Below, piece by piece: positions 1 through 11,082 of a DNA stretch of 64,000 bases (its first letter is position 1; each line of letters opens with the position of its first letter). The stretch lies in NCBI RefSeq assembly GCF_025766255.1, contig NW_026516812.1:31933-95932 (forward strand). The letters run 5' to 3'. Position numbers and translations under genes: made by a program. The notes beneath the pieces were generated by a model. That model did not search any database and had not been told where the DNA came from. It saw only the letters and a list, made by a program, of their open reading frames with translations. The stretch comes from Zychaea mexicana. Its lineage: Eukaryota > Mucoromycota > Mucoromycetes > Mucorales > Lichtheimiaceae.

Positions 1-1596
1 CAGTTTGCTTTGGGGCAAAAGGAAACAGAAGAGAAATGCGTGCTTGAAATTCGATAGTTTGTGTTACCCCAATCTAATAATGCGCGTGCCGTGAGGTTCG
101 ACCAGCTGACCCGATTTTTTTGCGCAATTGCTACTATGTAGTTTTAAACGTAAAATACTTTGCTCTTCCTTAATCAATAGTCGTAGTAAAGGTGCTACTA
201 TCAAACTCACTAGTATATAGACGTTGTGGTAAAAACTGTTTTACAGGTACCGCTTCGACAGTTATTGAATTTGGAAAATTGCTGTTACATCAATCAATCA
301 CCATGTCAACATAAAAGTGACTTTTTCTCTTGTTCTTTCTATAGTTACCGGTATAACAGTTAAACTCGATAATGTTTGATGACAGCCTAAAAGCATTCTC
401 AGATTCTACTGTTTGATACCGAGATAAGCTAACGAGTTTTTTCGTCCAGTAGAAACTGGCGATTTATCAAAGTAGTACTATGCACCTGAAAGCACACTGT
501 TGTACTTATATTGAAGGATTAATTCCCCGTCTAGGTCCAATAATTTACTACAACTTACTTATAGAGCAATCTCAACCCGTCAGTGTCTCGCTTTCACTCA
601 ATATACCGAGCACATGGTCCGAGGATGATAGGGACTTTGCCAGTGTCCGTTCGAGCATTACGAAGCACGACCTATATATCACTACTATCTTCAAAAGGCC
701 GCGATCACGAATATTTATTGTTCACATGACCATACAGCGATGATAGTTTAGAGTGCGTCGTTGACGTTTGGCTGTTAAACTTTAATGTAACATCGCGATG
801 TGCTTTATCAAAAAGCTGATTGTGACAGCAACGATATGTTTTTTGTTGCTTTTTTGGATACATGGATTGGATAGCAAAGTATGTATATCCATGGAAGCAG
901 AAACTCATTAGTATCTGCTCCATGTGGATGTATGCCTCTTTCTCAGTGCTGCTCTAGCCACAGTAAGCCTACTATTTACTATGTACTAAACATCACTGAC
1001 AAATGTTTCTATGTATTTCATACATACTCACAATTGCTTTTTGATTTATTGCAAAATGTCAACCAATGAAAAACTCTTCCTTCTGATTTACCAACTTTTT
1101 CTTTTACTTGAATCTTCCCCTCACTCATACCCTGCTTATACCAGAACCTCACACTACAATCGTCATGGATTTAACATTGTCTTAGAGCCTCACCGACTTT
1201 GAAATCAATAAGGACCGTGGCTATATAGGCTCGCCAGCAGTTTCTATTTGGACACATTTTTATTCCCAAAAGCAACCTTCAAGTAATTGAACATCATCTT
1301 CATAGCATACTGCCGAGCTTTCTTCAAGGCTTTTTGGCCTGCTGCATTATTAAGCGGTTGCAGGAACGTCAATGCAAAATATAGGTTGTTCATTGAATGG
1401 GACCAAAGCTTGACACATTTTTCATTACCATCGATACTCTATTTGCTCCTAAGAAACAAAGCACAGCAACAGTTCTCACGAATATTATGTTCATGATACC
1501 CTTTTTAAAATATCGCGGTGTCTTCCTCTGTGTCCCATGTCTTACTATCTTCTGCGATACAGAGCGACAAGAGGAGGAGGAGGATTCTAAATACAG
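1..1596. other. AT-rich stretch with no supported gene
   Basis: I see only short, overlapping open frames on both strands, without homology I recognise, splice-supported continuity or a conserved motif. Nothing here matches the sequence upstream of the second copy of the duplicated locus, so this part lies outside the duplication. Confidence 0.5.
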
Positions 1597-1740
1597 TACT
1601 CGGCATCTTCACGGGTCTGTCTGGCTTCTGTAACCGTCAAGAAAGAACTGTCAAGAGTGCGGCAATTGATTGACAAGAGACTAAGCCCGTTGGGGATCAA
1701 AATTGATGGTGTTTGCGATCTCACCCTCTTCACGCAGTAA
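1597..1740 (+). pseudogene. Orphan terminal-exon-like fragment, unknown protein
   Basis: An open block of 48 codons begins directly after an acceptor-like TACAG and ends at TAA. Read from the acceptor it encodes a plausible amphipathic C-terminus with the stretch KKELSRVRQLIDKRLSPLG. No upstream exon in the same frame can be recognised and there is no start codon. It could be the last exon of a lost gene or an inserted gene fragment. I do not recognise the family. It lies just left of the duplicated block and is not present at the other copy. Confidence 0.3.
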
Positions 1741-1883
1741 TAAGCGTAAAGCAAATGGGCTCCACCGAAATCGTGCGTTTGTAGTGGGAGGTACGTATAG
1801 AAGTTCTTTGGATATGTGATAAGGGAAGGAGAAAAAAAAGGGAGGAAAAAGAGGGCGACTGTCTGAGCCAAACGGTTGTTTGC

Positions 1884-2608
1884 TGATATGTTTACTTTTT
1901 GAGATCTCTTATGAATTTCTATTCAGGACCGAAACAAATTGTTAACCATGTTCACGACATTAACTAAAGAAGAAACGGCAGAAGATAGTAGTGCCACAGC
2001 AAGTCATGGCTTATTGTTGAAAACGCTTTGACCACGGTCAAAGCCATTAAAGTCGGTCATACATTTTATCTTGGCACAAAATATTCGAATACACTTGGTT
2101 GTGGCTTTTTGCCTATTAGCACCCATGATCGGCATAAACAACTTCAACAACAAAAGCAACCTGCCGAAATGGAATGCTATGGTATCGGTATCTCACATAT
2201 GGTGGCGACTGCAGCAGAAGTATGTCACGATGCTCGAGGCATTGTTTGGCCGGAAGCATCGCGCCTTATCGCGTCTGCATCGTACCTACCAGTAACAATA
2301 ATCAAGACCTATTAAATCTGGCGGAAACAATCTATGACTCACTCGAAGATACCGCGTTCAAAGTCAAGGGCCGTGGTTCAAGTGTGTTTTATAACGACGT
2401 GGTGATTGATGATCGCAAACAGATGTTTGGTGCCAAAATGGCAGATGCTGAACTTATCGGGTATCCGTTTATTGTCGTGCTGGGCAAGAACGCGCTCCAG
2501 ACGCGAACAGTCGAGGTCAATCAACGCTTACAAGGTAAAGCTAATGTTAAGAGCAAGATTCCTGTTGAAGAGCTGGGACGATGGTTGTTTGAACGCCAAG
2601 TTATTTAA
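1884..2608 (+). pseudogene. Truncated prolyl-tRNA synthetase pseudogene
   Basis: This is a broken copy of the gene at 33385-35751. It keeps part of intron 1, the start of exon 2 (ATG at about 1948), and then jumps at about 2027 into the last exon, skipping roughly 1.6 kb of the intact gene. The junction shifts the frame and meets TGA two codons later. Further on a single G is lost from a GGG run near 2251, giving a second frameshift. The motif 3 block that reads CYGIGISR in the intact copy reads CYGIGISH here, so the arginine that class II synthetases use for ATP is gone. I count about 18 mismatches over some 580 aligned bases in the 3' part, many of them amino-acid changing. No functional product is expected. 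Confidence 0.92.
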
Positions 2609-3368
2609 ATATGACTATGTACAATATATATAGCCTAGCCCTACTTATTATAATCTTACTATAGAACCATTATACGCGACAAAAGCCACATTTTGTATCA
2701 GAAGAGCATTGATCCCCCCTCAATCTAGCCCTTTCCCCAAGCTCAAATAGTTGACAGGGTCAGAAGCATGTCACATAGTAATGATAATAATAAAGCAAGT
2801 TGCATCTTTCTGATCGACAAACAAACACGCGCGTGCAGAGAGAAAGGGGAATAGAGGCGGGACTACAATAGTTGAGCTCGACCCTTTTCGGTGGAATCTT
2901 ATTTTGCACATGACAGACATTTTGCTTGTTTGGACATACTTCCTGGGCCGATCTTGTTGCTTTTGTTGTTGAAGTTGTGTATTCACTCAATATAAACTCG
3001 ACATGCGTGAATATTAAGAGACATCATCATCGCTACTATCTTGTACCACACCTCTTCCGCATGTTGTCTCTCTCTTTCCTTGATGTTTTCTATCCTCTGC
3101 CCACATCACAAACACTGCCAACTTGTTGGAAAAGGTCTCACTAGACAGGGAGTCTTCTCTCTTTCTTCGTTCCTGTTTCACCTAAAGCAAAGTGATCAGT
3201 TTTTCTTCGACTAAGCTGTGAAGAGTAACAATCAACACAAGAGGGACAGAACAAACGCATAAAGTCAAAGGAAAGGTCAAAATGAAGCAAAAAGCGCAAA
3301 AAAAAAGTGACGAAATCCAAAAAAGAGAAAAAGGATTTGAGCGGTCTCCTCTTTCTTTTTTTATCCAA
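2609..3368. other. Duplicated non-coding spacer
   Basis: This stretch matches 35752-36600, the spacer between the intact prolyl-tRNA synthetase and the Mei2-like gene. It holds no gene that I can support. The pyrimidine-rich segment near 3100-3400 is the counterpart of the region upstream of the Mei2-like gene. Confidence 0.7.
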
Positions 3369-4140
3369 CTTGCTCCTCTTCTTCCCTTTCCACACCATTT
3401 CTTCCTTTTTCTCTGCACTTTGAGGTAAGATATCAACGTTTTCTTAAAGCACACTACAGCTAGTACAGCACAGACCTCGTCCTTAAGCAGCCCTCCTATT
3501 GCTCCCTCTCTGACTATTACGTTGTCTGACTCTGCTGCGCACTGAACACACATTTACTCACTCACTCACTCACTACTTTTTGTTTTTCTACCGTACTTGA
3601 ACGCCCTTTTCTTCTTAGGAAACCAGATGATGATGGAAGAAACAAGGAACAAGATATAGGAAGGAAACAAGATAACTTGCTCCTCTTCTTCCCTTTCCAC
3701 ACCAATTCTTCCTTTTTCTTTGCACTTTGAGGTAAGATATCAACGCCTTCTTAAAGCACTACAGCTAGTACAGCACAGACTTCATCCTCAAGCAGCCCTC
3801 CTACTGCTCCCTCTCTGGGGTCGACGCACTCCTTGCGCCCAATCGAACTTTTTTTGAGACATTAGAAACTGCAGGTACACAATTAAAAGCATTGGAGATG
3901 GGCCGTGTACAAGAGCTATTGCTCCCTGGTGGTAGCGCGCATTATCTTCGGTACAACAAGGAAACATATGACGCAATGTTACAGGCGGTTGGTGACTAAT
4001 ATGTTGTCTGCCTCTGCTGCGCACTGAGCACGCATACTCACTCACTCTCTCACTTCTTTTCGTTTTTTCTACCGTACTGGAACGTCTTTTTCTTCTTAGG
4101 AGACCAGATGATGGGGGAACAAGATATAGGAAGGAACCAA
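3369..4140 (+). repeat. Tandem duplication of a Mei2 5'-flank segment
   Basis: Two near-identical units of about 300 bases follow each other, starting at about 3369 and 3675. Both begin with CTTGCTCCTCTTCTTCCCTT and run through the same landmarks: GAGGTAAGATATC, the CTCACTCACTC run, and TTCTTCTTAGG..CCAGATGATG. The second unit is interrupted by an extra 175-180 bases. The intact locus has the corresponding segment only once (about 36590-36840). Confidence 0.75.
3816..3994 (+). other. Coding-like insert inside the second tandem unit
   Basis: The insert interrupts the second tandem unit between CCCTCTCTG and GACTAATATG. It is absent from the first unit and from the intact locus. It is open in one frame for 59 codons (VDALLAPNRTFFETLE at its start) and closes with TAA at about 3995, which looks like the C-terminal end of a protein. 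I do not recognise the family. A captured exon or a partial cDNA is possible; no poly(A) tail or clear target-site duplication is visible. Confidence 0.4.
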
Positions 4141-4199
4141 GATGAAAGGAGCAAATGCATTTCTATCTTATTCGCATATCAAACACAGCAAGAACGCAC

Positions 4200-5360
4200 A
4201 CGCATGCATCATTACATTTCAAGTATATAGAGAAAAAGAAAAGAAAAACATGACGAAATAATTAGATTGTACACCTCCATAGCATCCCCTGTCTTCCTTT
4301 CATCATATTTGCATCATTCAACCTTTTATATCTCTGCCATAACATCACGCCATGCACATTAAGCTCAAGCTTTTGCATATCATCTTTGGTGTTTATTAGT
4401 AGGCTAGCGACACCCCACCATTGTTTGCATACCCACCCAAAAAACCCATACTTTTAGGAGAAATAAGAAAGACAGTTCCACCTTTGCGAATACAATTCGA
4501 AGCGGTATTAAATAGCATTTAGTTGGATTTGGAGCTCCATGTATACAGTAACAGGTATATCCAGCTGGCTTAGAGCTTTCTTTCTAAAGGGCAAATGATA
4601 CAACGTCAAATAGAATTTCGGAATACATGAGCGATAGAAGTAGAGCGTCGCACTTAATGACGGACTGATGGCACGCTTTGAGAATCAGTCACAGTTCTTT
4701 GACGTATATGTCAATTAAGCAGTGTATGTAATCGAGTAAACAGAAAAAAAAAACTATACCTACATTCTAACATGTGTGTCCCCATTGTATCATTAACTAA
4801 TCCACTCGATCCCAGTCTATATCTTCGGTGCCACACACTATATGAAGAAAAGAGCTACTGTACGTGCAAACAAAAGAAACACCCTTTTACTTTAAATAGA
4901 AAGAAAGAGATGGGATTCAACCATTGTTCATGCAGTGTGGCAGCGTAAAAATAAGCTTATATGAAGGCAAGGTTGGCTGTAACATTTAGGGGGGCTTACA
5001 TAGCCTTTTGGGTGGCCAAAACGTGAATTCATGAGACGGTCTTGACATATAATTTTTGAGAGTGATAGCTGCAGTGGGTGCGGTAGTCATGATTAGAAAA
5101 GAATGGAATCGCTTCGAACACCAGGGAAAAAAGACAGGTCACTTTGCCCGATTTCTGTTTTTCTTAAATGGATAGTTTTAACGTTGAGTGTAACAACGTT
5201 GGCCTGTGCCTATACAGCACGCATGCCAAAGGTTTGAAATAGTCCAAGTCAGGGGGGTTGTCGAAGATTATATTAAACTGTTAGCTTCCGAAATATAGAT
5301 GAACAAGCCCACAACCGACAACTACGTCATGATGATGGTGTATTCTCACCGTACCTAATA
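4200..5360. other. Duplicated copy of the Mei2 3' flank, no gene
   Basis: This segment matches about 40130-41252, the spacer between the two convergent Mei2-type genes. Similarity is high over long runs (for example around 4750-4850 against 40675-40775), with small indels. No open frame is conserved between the two copies, so I read it as non-coding. Confidence 0.65.
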
Positions 5361-7581
5361 TATCTATCTTGCAGTAGCCACGTCATTTTGTTCCTGGATA
5401 AAAAACGCAAAAGCGCATGCTTCTGTCAACTGATATTTTGTACAAATTGAAGCTGTTTTTCACCCCCATAACGTGCAAGTCGTATACAACTTATTTGCAA
5501 GCTACAAATGTGCGAGACCATTACGTTTCTTTTTTGATATTCTTAAAGAGATTGCTGATATACGAGGAATTGCGAAATTAGGGATTGTGTATGTTTATAT
5601 ACATATATTTTATGTCATATTGTTCAACGGATATTAACTACACTGTTGCATAAACCATTACCTTTATTTATCAAGCTGCTGTACAGTATACGATGCTCTT
5701 TTGTATGGTAAAATGGTTAATTGGTACTAGCCATGATAACATACATAGGAGTTCTACTGTGATTGCGACAGCAGCTGTTGATTGGTGCGATCAATTGTAT
5801 TAAACTGCTCACATTTGTGTGATAATACCCAAGCAAGCATGTTCAAGCAATTCTTGACCACTCTTCTTAAAGAGTCCAGTCTAGGTACATACAGGAGAGC
5901 AAGGAGGTATATTAAAACTTTTAGCTATACTAAAGAAGATGAAATGCTCTTTTGCTGACCCTTGAAAATTCCACAGCAGCAGCCTCTGTTCTTGAACTTC
6001 ACACAGAGGGATAACCTAGCAACAGCTCTTTTATAGAACTGATGAACTCTATGAGTCAAAGAAAGCTACAAGATAACTAACACTAAGAGAGACCATAAAA
6101 TTGGATAAATTAATATACCACTCTTCACTTGACCTCCAGTAAATAAGTCATGGGTACAGCTGGCCCTCCTCGCAAATGCTGTGGATGTGCCACGCTTTAT
6201 TAAATACAGTATAATACTTTAGCCTCGGTCAAAGACGTTCGGATAACTCTGCATTAGTATTGTCACGACTTTCGACATTGTCAGGTGTGATGTCGGTTGC
6301 TCGAACACATATTGGGAGATCATCCTACACTGTTTAGCTAAAATTTGACAAGTGTGTTCGACCCAATGATCGCGTTCCCTAACACTAGGTCACCCCACAG
6401 TCAGCCGTAATTGTTGAGCACAGAAAATGCTCCAAAAGCAGCCATCAATGTCATTTTGAACCATGGCGTGAAGCAATAGCATCACTCTTTGCTTTCCCCC
6501 CACGTCATGTTTGCTGTTTTGTGTTTTTAAGCTTTACGTACGATTGAACCAACGAAAAAGATTTTGGAAATCCACAAAAGATCTTGGAAATCCACATATG
6601 TTCGAGTGACGCGCTAAAAAGAGACCTCTCTATACTTTAGATATCACCAGATATTTTATAATTAATCTATCATGTATTGTGAGATATGGCGACGCGATGT
6701 GGCGTAGTACATAGCCACGGCTGTACGTTATAGAGTGGCCAAAGAAGACACGTATCCTCCTTATTGTTTAGAAAGAGTGCTACTGGTTTTTGCTAGTGCT
6801 GCTGCTTCTATTTCCACAAACGATGGCTCATTATGACCTTGATGATGGTTCACAGTGCGTTCCGACTCGTTTGAGTTATGAAACGCCTGCGAGCAAGACC
6901 GAATAGACTTTTGTTACATTATTTGAAGAATTGCAAAATTCTTGTGTGGTCCGCTATAGTCCTGTGTCAATAATTAGCCGGATTTGCATATATATATCTA
7001 TTAGAGTAAAGCTATTCTGTGGGATGCTTTGTATTAACGTAAATGAAAATGTACAGTGATTTATAGAGATTATGCACGTAACATTGGGTGTGCTGTCGTG
7101 GAAATGAGATAACATATGCAACAGACAGAGGTTACACCGCGCTCGCCTGCTTTCGGGGAGACGTCACTTTGCCCCCAGTTCAACCTCCGGCAGGTAGTCC
7201 TCCCAAAAACAATTCAAAGTAGTGGGAAAACTGCAACAGCGGCCCATTCATACTACACACACACACACACACACACAAACGTAAGTTTTTTCTTTCTTTT
7301 AATTACTGCTTGAACAATAAAACATGGCAAATGAATTAATCAAGTTAAAAATTTTAAATATCTTATTGACTACTGGCTTTACTCATTCATCGAATTTCAA
7401 CGGCATCGTTTATATACCAACAACAACAACAACGACGACCAATCTATCATATTTATTATTCGACATTGTGGGGACATTTTACGTATATACAAAAACACGC
7501 GTTTTATTATTCCTCGCTTTCTGGCTATAACCCGATAAATCGCTCCATTGGTTCGTTCACTTGGGATTATATAAATATAGC
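5361..7581. other. Intergenic stretch, no supported gene
   Basis: I see no gene that can be supported. A 27-codon frame at 6823-6906 and a short cysteine-rich frame near 6150 look mildly coding but stand alone. A (CA)n run lies at 7254-7276, a few hundred bases upstream of the complex I gene. Confidence 0.5.
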
Positions 7582-8385
7582 ATGCCTGTGAAGGAGATCC
7601 AAACACCTTATCCCGTCATTGACACTGATCCTAGCTTTGGCCGTGTCGTTCGTAACTTCCGAACAACCGACTACGCTGCATGGGCTGCTGGCACTGCCGT
7701 TGCACCGGCTGCCGTTGTTGGCATGGGTAAGAAAAAAGAATCAAACGGACAGCAACAACGAGATATATGCAAACGCGCACACGCGAACAATACAACCAAA
7801 AACACCAATCCCAAAACTTATCTATATGGGCTTTATTTATAGAAAAATTCAACCCTGCCGCCATTGGACGTAGTCTCCGTATTCCTATCCGTATCAGCGC
7901 TTTGATCGGTTCGTTTGGTGGTTTCTTGTACGCATACCAGAACAGCAGTCGTACGTACATCCACTTTATTGGTTTTTTTCAGATATTAGATATCACACAA
8001 GAAAAAAGTCAAAGGGGATATGGACTAAGCATTACAAAACACGATTCATTTTGGGGGGGTGGTGGGAGAATAGTTCGTTTCTGGGGCTGGAAGGAAAATG
8101 CTGCTGAGGTAGCAAAGGATCACGAAGAATTGAGCCAATTGGCTAAGGAAGGCAAGGCCCTGTATGGTGAAAGCAACATGCCCGCACACGTCCAAGCTGC
8201 TTCTGCTCAGAACTCGAGATTCGCTCAGCTCAAGTTCAGTAAGTTATTTTTCATGGTGTGTCCCCACCCCCCCCCCCCCATTTCATGCTATCAATAACAC
8301 ATGGTGTCTTGTAGGTCTTATTCCTTGGTTCAACCTTGCCAGCCACAACAACCACGGTGTCGATACTTCGAAATACAGCTCTTAG
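7582..8385 (+). CDS. NADH:ubiquinone oxidoreductase 20.9 kDa subunit
   Basis: Accessory subunit of mitochondrial respiratory complex I, of the fungal 20.9/21 kDa family (Pfam NADH-u_ox-rdase). Four exons are read as 7582-7726, 7843-7950, 8074-8238 and 8315-8385, giving 162 residues, a usual length for the family. The N-terminus has the family pattern PYPVIDTDPSFGRVVRNFR. A hydrophobic Ala-rich segment follows at about residues 35-48 and a second one at about 62-78. The block LRFWGWKEN and the C-terminal IPWFNLASHNNHGVDTSKY are also typical. The ATG at 7582 is chosen because the protein starts there in the family; an upstream TTG in frame is ignored. The next gene, RIO1, follows on the same strand after about 320 bases. 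Function is by family; the assignment is firm. Confidence 0.93.
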
Positions 8386-8708
8386 ATTGTTTTTATAGTT
8401 TTATAAAAAAAAAATATCATTCACACAAATTTTCTACCAAAAAAAGAAACACTGCACTTGTCTTTCCTCTTTCTTGAGTGGTGTGTGTTTTTCTTTTCTT
8501 TTTTTTTTGCTTTGGGGTTGTCGATGTGTATGAGTGATCCCGTATGGGATACTCAAGTCATGATTTATAAAAGTCGTAAAATCCCAGCCACACCCACCCT
8601 CCTCCAGGACGGTTTTTCGCAATTTCATGCTGTGGTGATTTCTCGATTGGAAAAAAAAAAAGACCGATTTTTCCTATCTGTCAGTGTGAACCCTATCATT
8701 ACCCGATT
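8386..8708. other. Spacer between complex I gene and RIO1
   Basis: It holds an A-rich 3' end of the complex I gene and a T-rich, pyrimidine-rich segment upstream of RIO1. I see no gene. Open frames here are by-products of poly(T)/poly(A) runs. Confidence 0.5.
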
Positions 8709-9310
8709 ATGCCTGCACCTGCTCCTGTAAACGAATCAATAACCACCACCACTGCTGCTGCTGCTGTTTGGCAACAAGCAGTTCCCGATCAATTTCAAGA
8801 CACTATGAGTGAAAAAGAAGAACAAGACGACGACGATTTTGACGATTACGACGATTATCTTGATGACGAACTCAATGACACTGACTTGTGGGATAATGCT
8901 ACTGGAGGTACTATTTTATTTTTTTCTGGTGAGGAGGGGGGGGAAAGTGATTTTTATAAGTATATATACTTAATACCTCTTTGGGCCAATGGAAAACTAG
9001 ATTTTACAAAACAATACAATCGTTTACGACAGCAGGTCAACACAAACAACAATCAACCATCTGCCAAAGTGGTAGTACCTGCCAGTAACTTAAAACGCCC
9101 GATACCAGCCAACTCGAAAGCAGCTACTTCTACCACTACTACTGCAACCGATGAAAATGATGGCCGAGCCGTAGCAGATAAACGGCGTGACCTGGATACG
9201 CAAATCGAACGCTTGGGTCATTTTGCAAGCCGTATTCAAGTATCGGACTATACACCCGGTGCTGTCGCTGTGGGAGGTGGTAGCAGAAAGGCTAACGGTG
9301 AAAGGTGAGA

Positions 9311-9350
<40 letters not shown>

Positions 9351-11004
9351 TGTGGTAGAAACTAAACAACTAGCATGGGAATACATACAGAACGATTCAA
9401 AAGGACAAGGCAGACAGAGCCACGGTGGAGCAAGTATTAGATCCACGTACCCGCATCATTCTCTTCAAGATGCTCAACAAGGGCATCTTTTACGAAATCA
9501 ACGGCTGTGTGAGTACGGGTAAAGAAGCCAACGTGTACCACGCGACGACCGAAGACGGAGTGCATCGTGCGATCAAAGTATACAAAACATCGATCCTGAC
9601 GTTCAAAGACCGTGATCGGTACGTGACGGGCGAATACCGTTTCCGACACGGGTACAGCAAATCGAACCCGCGCAAAATGGTCAAGGTGTGGGCGGAAAAA
9701 GAGATGCGCAATCTGCGACGCTTGAAGCAGGCAGGCATTCCATCGCCCGAGGCATTGGTCCTGCGCATGCATGTTCTGGTCATGGAATTCTTGGGCGACA
9801 AGAATGGATGGGCCTATCCAAGACTCAAAGATGCTCAGATCGATGCATCGCGCTATCCTGCTCTGTACTACCAGCTGATCAAGAATGTCAGAACCATGTA
9901 TCAGGTCTGCAAGCTGGTTCATGCTGATTTGAGCGAATACAACATTCTGTAAGTTGGACTGCTTGTCGTCGATGCACATGGAAGAAAAGAAACGGGTTGA
10001 TACTGACCCCCCCCTCTCTCTCTCTCTCTATTCGCCCGTTAGATACCATTCACGGACACTTTACATTATTGACGTATCACAGTCCGTTGAACACGATCAT
10101 CCGCATGCATCCGAATTCTTACGGAAGGATTTGGCGAACGTGTCGGACTACTTTGGCAAAAAGGGCGTCCGGGTCATGAGTCTGATGGACTTGTTTGCTT
10201 TTGTGGTCGATGCATCGTTTGGCAATGATGACCAAGTGGTGGATCGTAAACTGGAAGAGGTAAAGCTTTCTTTTTTCTTGCAAGTCAGTCGCTGCTCTTG
10301 TGTGTTTACATGCCCATGTATCTTTATGCGTAAACACACAAACATGAGACAGGCTAGCAACAACAACAACAAAGAGGCACATTCTTGTTTTCGCTAACGA
10401 TTGTATTTCCAGATTCAAGCTAAAATGGATGCAGAGCCGGAGAAAGAACGCAACAAGGTGGAAGAAGATATTTTCATGAAGTCTTATATACCACAGAGTT
10501 TGGAAGAAGTTGTGGATGCTGAACGAGATACCTTGCGTATTGCAGAAGGCAAGGGTAAAAATGTGAGTAGAAAGTTGGTTCTGGTCTTCTTTTTATTGTG
10601 ATGATTGACTTTCAGAGCAATTTCCCCGTCATGTATAGCTTGTATACGCCAACTTGCTCGGTGATTCAAATTTCCAACAAGCAGCAACCAAGGTGGACGA
10701 TGATGCAAGTAATGTGGAATCTACTCAGAGCAAGATTGCAGATCTGCGGATAGAGAGTGACACCACGGATGATGATGGTGATGATGATGATGATGATATC
10801 AGTGATGAGGATGAGGACGAGGAAGAAGAGAGCGATTCAGAAGACAAGCGAGGCGCTCCACGTGGAAAACGGTATGAAGACAAGGATGTGAAGAAGGAAC
10901 GCAAGCAAAAGGCCAAAGAGGAAGCACGAGAGAAGCGGAAACAAAAGCTTCCCAAGGCTGAAAAGAAGCGCAAGATCAAGAACTCGAAGCGACGCGCTAA
11001 ATAA
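8709..11004 (+). CDS. RIO1: RIO1 atypical protein kinase
   Basis: RIO-family kinase/ATPase that acts in late cytoplasmic maturation of the 40S ribosomal subunit. Six exons are read as 8709-8907, 9001-9304, 9391-9948, 10043-10259, 10413-10562 and 10639-11004, giving 597 residues. An acidic N-terminal tail (runs of D/E, residues 35-60) precedes the RIO domain. Visible motifs are the P-loop-like STGKEANVY near residue 208, the lysine in AIKVYK, the catalytic loop HADLSEYN near 349 and the metal-binding IIDVSQ near 363. The conserved [12 protein letters not shown] and the IPQSLEEV element follow. The C-terminus is a long acidic then Lys/Arg-rich tail, as in Rio1 rather than Rio2. Intron 2 carries a perfect GA tract. 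All splice junctions preserve frame. Identification is firm; exact exon ends were read by eye. Confidence 0.95.
9318..9347. repeat. (GA)n microsatellite in RIO1 intron 2
   Basis: An almost perfect run of about 15 GA units fills roughly a third of the 86-base intron. Confidence 0.9.
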
Positions 11005-11082
11005 TAATAAAGAATAATAATTCATAATAGTGACAATAGACTACGTGATATAGTGTGCATCGTGTTATTGATGATGTGGAGT

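Larger units (their letters stand above)
1877..5360 (+). repeat. Segmental duplication, collapsed copy
   Basis: This block is a direct-orientation copy of about 33417-41252 with large internal deletions. It matches, in order, intron 1 and exon 2 of the prolyl-tRNA synthetase, then its last exon, then the spacer after it, then the 5' flank of the Mei2-like gene, and finally the region downstream of that gene. The Mei2-like coding region itself is absent. Intron and spacer sequence is retained, so this is a DNA-level duplication and not a retrocopy. The left breakpoint is near 1877 and the right one near 5360, judged by where the two copies stop resembling each other. Confidence 0.88.

Noticed and set aside
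1884..2608. Left tRNA-synthetase copy as a processed retrocopy
   Set aside because: It keeps intron 1 sequence and long non-coding flanks from both sides, and has no poly(A) tail.
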